This document shows positions 1 to 9,315 of a stretch of DNA of 64,000 bases, piece after piece. The stretch lies in assembly GCF_030406605.1 (NCBI RefSeq), contig NZ_CP129104.1, forward strand, positions 3,300,687-3,364,686. Direction: 5' to 3'. The stretch comes from Curtobacterium sp. 458 (GTDB taxonomy: Bacteria; Actinomycetota; Actinomycetes; Actinomycetales; Microbacteriaceae). The position numbers and the translations under genes were made by a program. How positions within the stretch are numbered: the stretch's first letter is position 1; every line of letters starts with the position of its first letter. Under the pieces are notes generated by a model. The model was not told where the DNA came from and searched no databases. It worked only from the letters and a program-made list of their open reading frames with translations.

Positions 1-636
1 GCCTCCCCGCGGCCCGCATCCACGGCGTCCACCAGCAGCGGACACGTGAAGATCGCCTCCGGCGACACGATCGCGTCCATCGCCGCCGCGCACCACGTGT
101 CGGTGAAGGCGCTCCTCGCCGCGAACGGCCTCAGCTACACGAGCACGATCTACGCGGGCAAGACGCTCGTACTGCCGGGAGCCACCGTGTCGACCGCTGC
201 GGCGACCTCGACCGGGTCCACCGGAGCGTCGGTCTCGAGCACGGTCCTCAGCGCCGAGCAGTGGCGGAACGCGGCCACGATCGTCAGCGTGGGGCGCTCG
301 CTCGGCGTCCCGCAGCGCGGGCTCGTCGTCGCCCTCGCCGCCGCGATGCAGGAGTCGAGCCTCCGGAACCTCTCGCACGGCGACCGCGACTCGGTCGGCC
401 TCTTCCAGCAGCGGCCGAGCCAGGGATGGGGCAGCGCCGCCTCCCTGCAGGACCCCTCGACCGCGGCCAAGCGGTTCTTCGCGGGGAACCCCGGCAAGAC
501 CCGCGGGTTGCTCGGCGTCTCGGGTTGGGCGTCGATGAGCGTGACGGACGCCGCGCAGGCCGTGCAGGTGTCGGCGTACCCGAAGGCGTACGCGAAGTGG
601 GCCGGCCCGGCCGAGACCTGGCTCGCCTCGCTCTGA
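1..636 (+). CDS. LysM plus lysozyme-like cell-wall protein (5' truncated)
   Basis: The reading frame is open from the first base, so the gene begins outside the window. Residues about 15-58 form a LysM module: the ASGDTIASIAAAH turn, then LLAANGLS, then IYAGKTLVLPG, the usual peptidoglycan/chitin-binding pattern. A Ser/Thr/Ala linker follows. Residues about 82-211 resemble the small lysozyme/transglycosylase-like domain of actinobacterial secreted wall proteins, with AAAMQESSLRNL carrying the likely catalytic Glu, then DSVGLFQQRPS and AQAVQVSAYPKAY. The signal peptide would lie upstream and is not visible. A role in binding and trimming peptidoglycan outside the cell is inferred from the domains. 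GTG at 46 lies inside the LysM motif and is not a credible start. Confidence 0.8.
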   Translation, partial: ASPRPASTASTSSGHVKIASGDTIASIAAAHHVSVKALLAANGLSYTSTIYAGKTLVLPGATVSTAAATSTGSTGASVSSTVLSAEQWRNAATIVSVGRSLGVPQRGLVVALAAAMQESSLRNLSHGDRDSVGLFQQRPSQGWGSAASLQDPSTAAKRFFAGNPGKTRGLLGVSGWASMSVTDAAQAVQVSAYPKAYAKWAGPAETWLASL

Positions 637-751
637 GTGCGGGCACCTCTTCCTGACGATCGCTCATCCGATCGGCCAGTGCGACTCATCCCAGAGGTCG
701 AGATCGGGTAACGGTCGGAGCGTCAGTACGGGCTCGTGCAGCCCGGATTCG

Positions 752-757
752 TAGAAT
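752..757 (+). promoter_or_regulatory. -10 element TAGAAT of the kinase gene
   Basis: TAGAAT lies 7 bases before the ATG at 765, the spacing expected if transcription starts at the start codon (leaderless mRNA). It overlaps the alternative ATG at 756, which argues against that start. No convincing -35 is seen. Confidence 0.5.
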
Positions 758-764
758 GCCGCAG

Positions 765-2834
<2,070 letters not shown>

Positions 2835-2876
2835 CGCCGAGCGCGGCGCGCGGACGCGCAGGCGCGCGGGCGACCG

Positions 2877-3089
2877 CCCCGCGAAAGCGACAGAAGCGCG
2901 CTGCCGGCCGCCGTCCGCTCCGCGAGAGCGACAGATGTGCGCCACCGCTCCGCGCAGAACTGTCGCTTTCGCGACCACCCGACGCGACCGCACCGCGGAG
3001 GCGACAGGAGCGCGCGGCGCGCCGCCGGGTACCCCGCGAAAGCGACAGAACCCCGCGACGGGGTCGCGGGGTTCTGTCGCTTTCGCGGG
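2877..3089. repeat. Cluster of GCGAAAGCGACAGAA-type repeats
   Basis: This fills most of the 317-base convergent gap between the kinase and aroG. The motif GCGAAAGCGACAGAA or close variants occurs near 2881, 2921 (GCGAGAGCGACAGA), 3000 (GGCGACAGGAG) and 3036 on the plus strand, and inverted near 2956 and 3070. The last pair forms a perfect hairpin. The same AAAGCGACA core is the stem of the hairpin at 44141. No gene is seen here. Confidence 0.8.
3033..3089. terminator. 27-bp perfect hairpin between convergent genes
   Basis: Arms 3033-3059 and 3063-3089 are perfectly complementary around a 3-base GGG loop. It lies between the 3' ends of the kinase (+) and aroG (-), so it could terminate in both directions. 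It has no T tract, as is common in this lineage. It is also the newest-looking member of the surrounding repeat cluster. Confidence 0.65.
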
Positions 3090-3151
3090 CAGATGCGCCG
3101 CACGCGGCGCGCGCGCAACACGCGCACGCGCGCCGCGCCCGCGCAGCGCGC

Positions 3152-4537
3152 TCAGCGCGCGGTGTGCGGGTGTGCCCCGAGCTCCTCGGCGACGAGGAAC
3201 GCCAGCTCGAGCGACTGCATGTGGTTCAGCCGCGGGTCGCAGAGGGACTCGTACCGGGTCGCGAGCGTCGCCTCGTCGATGTGCTCGGAGCCGCCGAGGC
3301 ACTCCGTCACGTCGTCGCCCGTGAGCTCGACGTGCATGCCGCCCGGGTACGTGCCGACCTGGCGGTGGGCCTCGAAGAACCCGAGCACCTCGTCCACGAC
3401 GTCGTCGAAGCGGCGCGTCTTGTAGCCGGTCGGGGTGGTGAGGCCGTTGCCGTGCATGGGGTCGGTCACCCAGAGCGGGTTCGCGTCCATGCCCTTGATG
3501 GCCGCGAGGAGCTTCGGCAGCTCGTCGCGGATCTTGCCGGCGCCCATGCGCGTGATGAAGGTCAGGCGTCCAGGCTCGCGGTTCGGGTCGAGCTTCTCGA
3601 CGAGTGCCTTCATGTCGTCGACCGAGGTCGTCGGGCCGAGCTTCACACCGATCGGGTTCCGCACACGGGACAGGAAGTCGACGTGCGCGCCGTCGATGTC
3701 ACGGGTGCGCTCCCCGATCCAGATGAAGTGGCCGGAGGTGTCGTACGCCTGGCCGGACCGGGAGTCGATGCGGGTCATCGGGCGCTCGTAGTCCATGAGC
3801 AGCCCCTCGTGCGAGGCGTAGAACTCGACGTGCTTCAGCGCCTCGAAGTCGGCACCGCAGGCGTCCATGAAGCGGATCGCGCGGTCGATCTCCTTCGCGA
3901 GGTGCTCGTACCGGGCGTTCGCCGGGTTCGACGCGAAGCCCTTGTTCCACGAGTGCACCTGGCGCAGGTCGGCGAACCCGCCCTGCGTGAAGGCGCGGAC
4001 GAGGTTCAGCGTCGACGCAGCCGTGTGGTACCCCTGCACGAGTCGACGGGGGTCGGCCTGCCGGCTCTCCGGCGTGAAGTCGTACCCGTTGACGATGTCA
4101 CCGCGGTACGCCGGCAGCGTGACGTCCCCGCGGGTCTCGAAGTCGCTCGAGCGCGGCTTCGCGAACTGCCCCGCCATGCGGCCCATCTTGATGACGGGCA
4201 TCGAGGCACCGTACGTGAGGACGACGGCCATCTGCAGGATCGTCTTGACGCGGTCGCGGATCGAGTCGGCGGTGGCGCCGGCGAAGGTCTCGGCGCAGTC
4301 ACCGCCCTGGAGCAGGAACGCCTTCCCCTGGGCCGCGGCGGCGAGCCGTTCACGGAGCTTGTCGACCTCGCCGGCGAAGACGAGGGGCGGCAGCGTCGCG
4401 ATCTCCGCCGAGGCGGCCTCTGCTGCTGCCGCGTCCGGCCACGTGGGCTGCTGCTTGATGGGGAGCGTGCGCCAATGGTCGAGTCCCTCGATGACGTCCG
4501 GATCCTGCAGGGCGACGAAGTCGGTCGACTCGAACAA
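3152..4537 (-). CDS. aroG: 3-deoxy-D-arabino-heptulosonate-7-phosphate synthase, class II
   Basis: Condenses phosphoenolpyruvate with erythrose 4-phosphate, the first step of the shikimate pathway to aromatic amino acids. The 461 residues match the length of class II (plant/mycobacterial-type) enzymes. Seen in order: LDHWRTLPIKQQP near the N-terminus, LLQGGDCAETFAG with the metal-binding Cys, IKMGRMAGQFAKPRS, YRGDIVNGYDF, HSWNKGF, then TDPMHGNG and CLGGSEHI near the C-terminus. The start is an unusual TTG at 4537, supported by a GAGGTAA ribosome-binding site 8-9 bases upstream and an in-frame stop at 4562-4564 that excludes any earlier start. It is the last gene of the apparent glk-plsC-aroG run (95-base gap after plsC) and converges on the kinase gene. 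Confidence 0.95.
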   Translation of the reverse strand: MFESTDFVALQDPDVIEGLDHWRTLPIKQQPTWPDAAAAEAASAEIATLPPLVFAGEVDKLRERLAAAAQGKAFLLQGGDCAETFAGATADSIRDRVKTILQMAVVLTYGASMPVIKMGRMAGQFAKPRSSDFETRGDVTLPAYRGDIVNGYDFTPESRQADPRRLVQGYHTAASTLNLVRAFTQGGFADLRQVHSWNKGFASNPANARYEHLAKEIDRAIRFMDACGADFEALKHVEFYASHEGLLMDYERPMTRIDSRSGQAYDTSGHFIWIGERTRDIDGAHVDFLSRVRNPIGVKLGPTTSVDDMKALVEKLDPNREPGRLTFITRMGAGKIRDELPKLLAAIKGMDANPLWVTDPMHGNGLTTPTGYKTRRFDDVVDEVLGFFEAHRQVGTYPGGMHVELTGDDVTECLGGSEHIDEATLATRYESLCDPRLNHMQSLELAFLVAEELGAHPHTAR

Positions 4538-4632
4538 GGGCGTTACCTCGGTGTTCTGGGCTCACGGCCGGTCGGGCGACCGGATGTCCGGTCGCGACCC
4601 GCCGTCCGGCCGGGTTGCCGGACCCTGTGAGC

Positions 4633-5358
4633 CTACCGTCCGGAGGCCCCGCCGCGCTCCTTCATGACCTGCTCCCGCGCGGAGCTCGCACGCTCCTTGA
4701 CACTCGTCGCGTAGACGTCGACGTACTCCTGCCGGCTCAGCCCGGCGAGCTCGTGCATTACCTCGTCCGTGACGCTGCGGAGGATGAAGCGGTCGGTCTC
4801 GAACCCCTGGAAGCGGGAGAAGTCGAGCGGCTTGCCGAACACGACGCCGACGCGCTTGAACTTTGGGAACCGCTGGCCGATCTGCTGGACCTCACGGGTG
4901 CCGACCATCGCGACCGGGACCACCGTGACGCGACCCTCGAGGATCATCCGTGCGATGCCCGTGCGACCGCGGTAGAGCTTGCCGTCGGGGCTGCGGGTGC
5001 CCTCGGGGTAGATGCCGAGCTGTTCCCCCCGGGCGAGGACCTGCAGCCCCGTCCGGAGCGAGGCCTCGGACGCCTTGCCGCCGGAGCGGTCGATCGGCAG
5101 CTGACCGATCGCGTTGAAGAACGTCTTCGTCGCCCAGCCCTTGAGTCCGCGCCCGGTGAAGTAGTCGCTCTTGGCGAGGAACGAGATGCGGCGGTCGAGC
5201 ACCGCCGGGAGGATCACCGAGTCGATGAACGAGATGTGGTTCGACGCGAAGATGACCGGCCCCTCGGTGGGCACGTGCTCACGGCCGACGACCCACGGTC
5301 GGAACAGCGTGAGGATGAGCGGGCCGAGCAGGAAGTTCTTCAGCAGCCAGTAGGTCAT
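4633..5358 (-). CDS. 1-acyl-sn-glycerol-3-phosphate acyltransferase (PlsC family)
   Basis: Transfers an acyl chain to lysophosphatidic acid in membrane phospholipid synthesis. The 241-residue protein has a short hydrophobic N-terminus (LLKNFLLGPLILTLF). It shows the family blocks in order: SNHISFIDS (the HX4D catalytic motif), AIGQLPIDRSG, LGIYPEGTRSPDG, and VTVVPVAMVGT. Basic residues near the C-terminus fit peripheral membrane binding. It starts 33 bases after glk, and aroG follows 95 bases downstream, suggesting one transcript; acyltransferase-aroG linkage is common in actinobacteria. The exact acceptor (lysophosphatidate or another lysolipid) cannot be read from sequence. Confidence 0.88.
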   Translation of the reverse strand: MTYWLLKNFLLGPLILTLFRPWVVGREHVPTEGPVIFASNHISFIDSVILPAVLDRRISFLAKSDYFTGRGLKGWATKTFFNAIGQLPIDRSGGKASEASLRTGLQVLARGEQLGIYPEGTRSPDGKLYRGRTGIARMILEGRVTVVPVAMVGTREVQQIGQRFPKFKRVGVVFGKPLDFSRFQGFETDRFILRSVTDEVMHELAGLSRQEYVDVYATSVKERASSAREQVMKERGGASGR

Positions 5359-5391
5359 CGATGACTCCGAGGGGGTGGGGTGTGGCCGACC

Positions 5392-6345
5392 CTACGCCGT
5401 CCGGGCGTGGATCCGGGCGAGGTCGGCTGCTCCGACGACACCCGCGTCGTTCACGAGCTCCGCGATCACGAAGTCGGGCTCCGGGTGGTAGCCCCGGGCC
5501 GGGAGGTTGCTGAGGTATGCCTGCTTGATCGGCTCGAGCAGCCGGTCCCCCGCGCTGGCGACGCCGCCGCCGAACACGAACAGCTGCGGGTCGAGCACGG
5601 CCGACAGCGACGCGCAGGCCTCACCGAGGTGCCGCCCGAGCCGCCGGAGGGCCGCGAGGGCACCCGGGTCGTCCGCGAGGATCAGGTCGCCGACGACCTT
5701 GCCGTCGAGCTGTCCACCGTTCTGCTCGCGGGCGTCGGCGAGCGCGGACCCGATGCCGCCGGCGTCCGCGACGTCGTTCGCCATGCGCTGGAGTGCACGA
5801 CCCGAGCCGTACTGCTCGATGCAGCCGCGGGCGCCGCAGCCGCAGGGCAGGCCGTTCGGGACGATCCGGAGGTGACCGATCTCGCCGCCGGTGCCGAAGC
5901 CACCGCGGAACAGGCGGTCCTCGGTGACGATCGCGCCGCCCACACCGGTACCGATCGTCAGCATGGTCATGTCCGACACGAGCCGACCGGCCCCGAAGCG
6001 GAACTCCGCCCAGCCGGCCGCGTTCGCGTCGTTGTCGACGGTGATGTGCAGGTCGCCGATGCGCTCCTGGAGCTTCTGGCGCAGGGGCTCGTTCCGCCAC
6101 CGGATGTTCGGCGTGTAGTAGACGATCGACTGCGACGCGTCGATGAAGCCCGGCGCGGCGACCCCCACCGCGCTGACCTCGTGGGAGGCCCGGAGGCGCG
6201 TGACCATCGTCACGACGTCGTCGAGCATGGCGTCCGGGTCCGCAGCGTTCGTGGCGACGCGGTCCTCGGCGAGGATCTCGCCGAGCTCCGAGACGACCGC
6301 TCCCGCGATCTTGGTGCCCCCGATGTCGATTCCGATGGCGTGCAC
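5392..6345 (-). CDS. glk: ROK-family glucokinase
   Basis: Phosphorylates glucose to glucose 6-phosphate in the cytoplasm; ROK glucokinases also take part in carbon control. The protein has 317 residues from GTG 6345. It shows the phosphate-binding IGIDIGGTKIAGAVV at the extreme N-terminus, VDNDANAAGWAE with the catalytic Asp, EIGHLRIVPNG, and the zinc motif CGCGARGCIEQYGSG. The open frame continues far upstream, but this is the position where homology begins. TAGGCT at 6354-6359 lies 8 bases before the GTG, which fits a leaderless promoter. It heads the run glk-plsC-aroG. Use of ATP rather than polyphosphate is assumed from the family. Confidence 0.9.
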   Translation of the reverse strand: MHAIGIDIGGTKIAGAVVSELGEILAEDRVATNAADPDAMLDDVVTMVTRLRASHEVSAVGVAAPGFIDASQSIVYYTPNIRWRNEPLRQKLQERIGDLHITVDNDANAAGWAEFRFGAGRLVSDMTMLTIGTGVGGAIVTEDRLFRGGFGTGGEIGHLRIVPNGLPCGCGARGCIEQYGSGRALQRMANDVADAGGIGSALADAREQNGGQLDGKVVGDLILADDPGALAALRRLGRHLGEACASLSAVLDPQLFVFGGGVASAGDRLLEPIKQAYLSNLPARGYHPEPDFVIAELVNDAGVVGAADLARIHARTA

Positions 6346-6489
6346 GGTCCACGAGCCTACCGGTTCGCCGTGTCCACACCGAACGCACGGCCGGCTCCAC
6401 GGGGTTCTCCGTGCGACGGCCCTTATGCTGGCGGTGTCGCCTCGACGATGAGGCGTACTCGAATCGAACCGGCCGACGAGGGAGTCACC

Positions 6490-8454
6490 GTGAACGATCA
6501 GCGACCCGAGCGCCTCACCAGTGCCGCCGCCGAACAGGACGCCGCCGCGACCGGCACCGAGCCCACCACGCGGTCTGCCGCGGCCCCGGCGGACGCCGCA
6601 CCGTCCGGGAGGCACGCCTCGCGTCCCAGCGCCGGTCCTGTCGCGCCCGACCACGGCTCGGCAGCCCGCCTCCTCACCGAGCGTGCGCGGCTCACGCCCG
6701 ACCGGCCGATCCTCGCGCAGCGGCAGGGCGACACCTGGACGCCCATCACCGCGGCCGAGACGCTCGCCCGCGTCCGTGCCATCGCGAAGGGCCTCGTCGC
6801 CGCGGGCCTCGAGCCGGGCGCGCACGTCGCGATCCTCTCCCGCACGCGCCTCGAGTGGACCCTGGTCGACTTCGCGGTGTGGACCGCCGGACTCGTCTCG
6901 GTCCCCGTGTACGAGACGAGCTCCCCCGACCAGATCCGCTGGATCCTCTCGGACTCCGAGGCCGTCGCGATCGTCGTCGAGCAGGAGCAGCACGCGCGCC
7001 GGGTCGCGGGCATCGCGCCGGACCTGCCCCACCTCGGGCAGCACTGGACGATGGACGGCGGCGGTCTCGACGACCTCGCCCGCCTCGGCGAGGACGTCAG
7101 CGACGAAGAACTCGACGCCCGCACGGCCACCGTGCACGGGCACGACGACGCGACGATCATCTACACGTCGGGGACCACCGGCCGGCCGAAGGGCTGCGTC
7201 CTCCGGCACGACAACTTCACCGGCACGGTCGAGGGCGCGTCCGAGGCCATGCCCGAGGTCATCTCCGAGGGGTCGTCCACCCTGCTGTTCATCCCGATGG
7301 CCCACGTGTTCGCGCGGTTCATCGCGGCGATGTCGCTCTCCGCGGGCGTGCTGGTCGGCCACGAGCCGGACACGAAGGACCTCATGAAGGCCGTGTCGAC
7401 CTTCAAGCCGACGTTCCTCCTCGCCGTCCCTCGGGTCTTCGAGAAGATCTACAACTCGGCCGAGCAGAAGGCGGACCTCGGCGGCAAGGGCCGGATCTTC
7501 CGCGCGGCGGCGGCCACCGCGGTCGCGCACTCCGAGGCGCTGAACACGGGCAAGGTGCCGCTCGGGCTCCGGCTGCGGTTCGCCCTGTTCGACAAGCTGG
7601 TCTACGCCAAGCTCCGGGACGCCATCGGTGGGCGCGTCCGCTACGCCGTCAGCGGCTCGGCGCCGCTCTCGCCGCGGCTGTCGCACTTCTTCCGCTCGAT
7701 CGGCGTCCACATCCTCGAGGGCTACGGCCTCACCGAGACCACCGCGCCGGCCACGGTCAACCGGGCCGCGGAGCTCCGGATCGGAACCGTCGGACGTGCG
7801 CTCCCCGGTGTCGAGGTCCGCATCGCCGACGACGGCGAGATCCTCATCCGCGGCGTCGACGTCTTCGACCGGTACTGGCACAACGACGAGGCGACGGACA
7901 AGGCCTTCGCCGACGGCTGGTTCCGGACGGGCGACCTCGGCCGCCTCGACGCCGACGGCGTGCTCACGGTGACCGGTCGGGCCAAGGAGCTCATCGTCAC
8001 CGCGAGCGGCAAGAACGTCGCCCCGGCCCCGCTCGAGGACGGCATCCGCGAACACCCGCTCGTCGGGCAGGCGATCGTCGTCGGCGAGGGCAAGCCGTTC
8101 GTCGCCGCGCTCGTGACGCTCGACCGTGACATGCTCCCCGGCTGGTGCGAGGCCCGGGGCATCTCCCCCGTGCTGGACCCGCACGAGGCGGCCTACGACG
8201 AGCGGGTGCACCAGGCCGTGCAGGAGGCCGTGGACACCGCGAACCAGCGGGTGTCGCGTGCGGAGTCGATCCGGTCGTTCACGATCCTCGACACCGACCT
8301 CACGGAGGCGTCCGGGCACCTCACCCCGAAGCTGACGATCAAGCGTCCGGTCATCATGCGGGACTTCGCCGCGGACATCGAGCACATCTACTCGGGCTCG
8401 AAGGTGCAGACCACCGCCACGCCGGTGGTGACCAGCCGTCGCCGACGCGGCTGA
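6490..8454 (+). CDS. Long-chain acyl-CoA synthetase (AMP-forming)
   Basis: Activates fatty acids to acyl-CoA through an acyl-adenylate, for breakdown or lipid synthesis. The protein has 654 residues from GTG 6490, which is preceded by GAGGGAG; TATGCT at 6424 is a possible -10. The first 60 or so residues are low-complexity Ala/Pro/Ser and unlike the family. The ANL motifs follow in order: IIYTSGTTGRPKGCVL (P-loop), EGYGLTETTAPATVN, GWFRTGDLGRLDADG, and TASGKNVAP near the C-terminal lysine region. It resembles the FadD15-like group of actinobacteria. It is divergent from glk, with a 144-base shared promoter region, and ends just before a strong hairpin. Confidence 0.9.
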   Translation: MNDQRPERLTSAAAEQDAAATGTEPTTRSAAAPADAAPSGRHASRPSAGPVAPDHGSAARLLTERARLTPDRPILAQRQGDTWTPITAAETLARVRAIAKGLVAAGLEPGAHVAILSRTRLEWTLVDFAVWTAGLVSVPVYETSSPDQIRWILSDSEAVAIVVEQEQHARRVAGIAPDLPHLGQHWTMDGGGLDDLARLGEDVSDEELDARTATVHGHDDATIIYTSGTTGRPKGCVLRHDNFTGTVEGASEAMPEVISEGSSTLLFIPMAHVFARFIAAMSLSAGVLVGHEPDTKDLMKAVSTFKPTFLLAVPRVFEKIYNSAEQKADLGGKGRIFRAAAATAVAHSEALNTGKVPLGLRLRFALFDKLVYAKLRDAIGGRVRYAVSGSAPLSPRLSHFFRSIGVHILEGYGLTETTAPATVNRAAELRIGTVGRALPGVEVRIADDGEILIRGVDVFDRYWHNDEATDKAFADGWFRTGDLGRLDADGVLTVTGRAKELIVTASGKNVAPAPLEDGIREHPLVGQAIVVGEGKPFVAALVTLDRDMLPGWCEARGISPVLDPHEAAYDERVHQAVQEAVDTANQRVSRAESIRSFTILDTDLTEASGHLTPKLTIKRPVIMRDFAADIEHIYSGSKVQTTATPVVTSRRRRG

Positions 8455-8474
8455 CGGGACGCGACAGCACTGAC

Positions 8475-8535
8475 GCAACCGCCGGGAGGCCCGGTGCCGG
8501 TCCCTGGGACCGGCACCGGGCCTCCCGGCGGTTGC
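8475..8535. terminator. 30-bp perfect hairpin after the acyl-CoA synthetase gene
   Basis: Arms 8475-8504 and 8506-8535 are perfectly complementary around a single central base. It lies 20 bases after the synthetase stop and 33 bases from the end of the small minus-strand ORF, so it can serve both. It contains the GGGAGGC...GCCTCCC core shared with the hairpins at 16213, 39292 and 61795. Confidence 0.8.
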
Positions 8536-8568
8536 GGTGTGCGCGGGGCGCGACGCGCCCTCCTGCGC

Positions 8569-8700
8569 TCAGCCCTGCGCGGGCTGCTCCGTGCTGGGTG
8601 CGTCGAGCACGGCCGTCGACGACGTCGTCGAGGCGACCGTCTGCGGTCGGAGGTTGGTGCGGGTGCGGTGCGAGCTGAGCTCGTTGTCCTGAGCGGCCAT
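8569..8700 (-). CDS. Predicted 43-residue protein of unknown function
   Basis: A short reading frame from ATG 8700 to TGA 8569, hydrophilic and Ser/Thr-rich, beginning MAAQDNELSSHRTRTNL and ending STEQPAQG. AGGA sits about 7 bases before the ATG. A plausible promoter (TTGTCC, 16 bases, TACCGT) lies between it and def. It is flanked on the far side by the 8475 hairpin. It has no recognised domain, no signal peptide and no membrane helix. It is supported only by context, the ribosome-binding site and terminator position; it could be chance. Confidence 0.45.
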   Translation of the reverse strand: MAAQDNELSSHRTRTNLRPQTVASTTSSTAVLDAPSTEQPAQG

Positions 8701-8810
8701 GATGCTGTCCTGGGGGTGTGGGATACGTCGCCGGTGGGAAGCCGACGACGGTACGGTACCTCCTCGTCAGGACAAGACGACAATCCCCCGTGGGGGTGTC
8801 ACCCGACGAC

Positions 8811-9314
8811 TCAGTGGAACCAGTCCTGCGCGCGGATGTCGCGGAGGGCCTGACGGCGGATCTCCGGGTCGAGCGTCATCACGTAGACGGTGCCGTCGAG
8901 GTGGTCGACCTCGTGCTGCAGGGCCTCCGCCATGAGCCCGTCGCCCTCGAGCACGACCTCGTTCCCGTCGACGTCCAGGCCCCGGACCTTCGCGTGCGGG
9001 TACCGCTTCGTCGGGTAGCCGAGTCCGGGCACGGAGAGGCAGCCCTCGTCCATGAGCTCGGGCTCGCCGGAGACCTCGACGACCTCGGGGTTGAGGACGT
9101 ACCCGACCTCGCCGTCGACGTTGTACGAGAACGCCCGCAGGGCGACGCCGATCTGCGGTGCGGCGACCCCGGCGCGGCCGGGCTCCTTGACGGTGTCGAT
9201 GAGGTCCTGCACGAGGTCCCGGACGCCCTGGGAACCGAGCGCCTCGGGGCGGATCGGGTCGGACGGGGAACGGAGGACGGGATCGCCGAAGAGGCGGATG
9301 GGACGGACGGTCAC
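8811..9314 (-). CDS. def: Peptide deformylase
   Basis: Removes the N-formyl group from nascent proteins; a metalloenzyme using Fe2+ or Zn2+. The 167-residue protein has all three family motifs in order: [16 protein letters not shown] (metal-binding Cys) and QHEVDHLDG (two His and the catalytic Glu). GTG 9314 follows the TAA of pyc by one base, so translation is probably coupled to pyruvate carboxylase. The pairing with pyc is a genomic rather than an obvious functional link. Confidence 0.94.
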   Translation of the reverse strand: MTVRPIRLFGDPVLRSPSDPIRPEALGSQGVRDLVQDLIDTVKEPGRAGVAAPQIGVALRAFSYNVDGEVGYVLNPEVVEVSGEPELMDEGCLSVPGLGYPTKRYPHAKVRGLDVDGNEVVLEGDGLMAEALQHEVDHLDGTVYVMTLDPEIRRQALRDIRAQDWFH

Positions 9315-9315
9315 G

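Noticed and set aside
756..764. ATG 756 as the kinase start
   Set aside because: It overlaps the -10 element TAGAAT; ATG 765 has the right spacing for a leaderless start.
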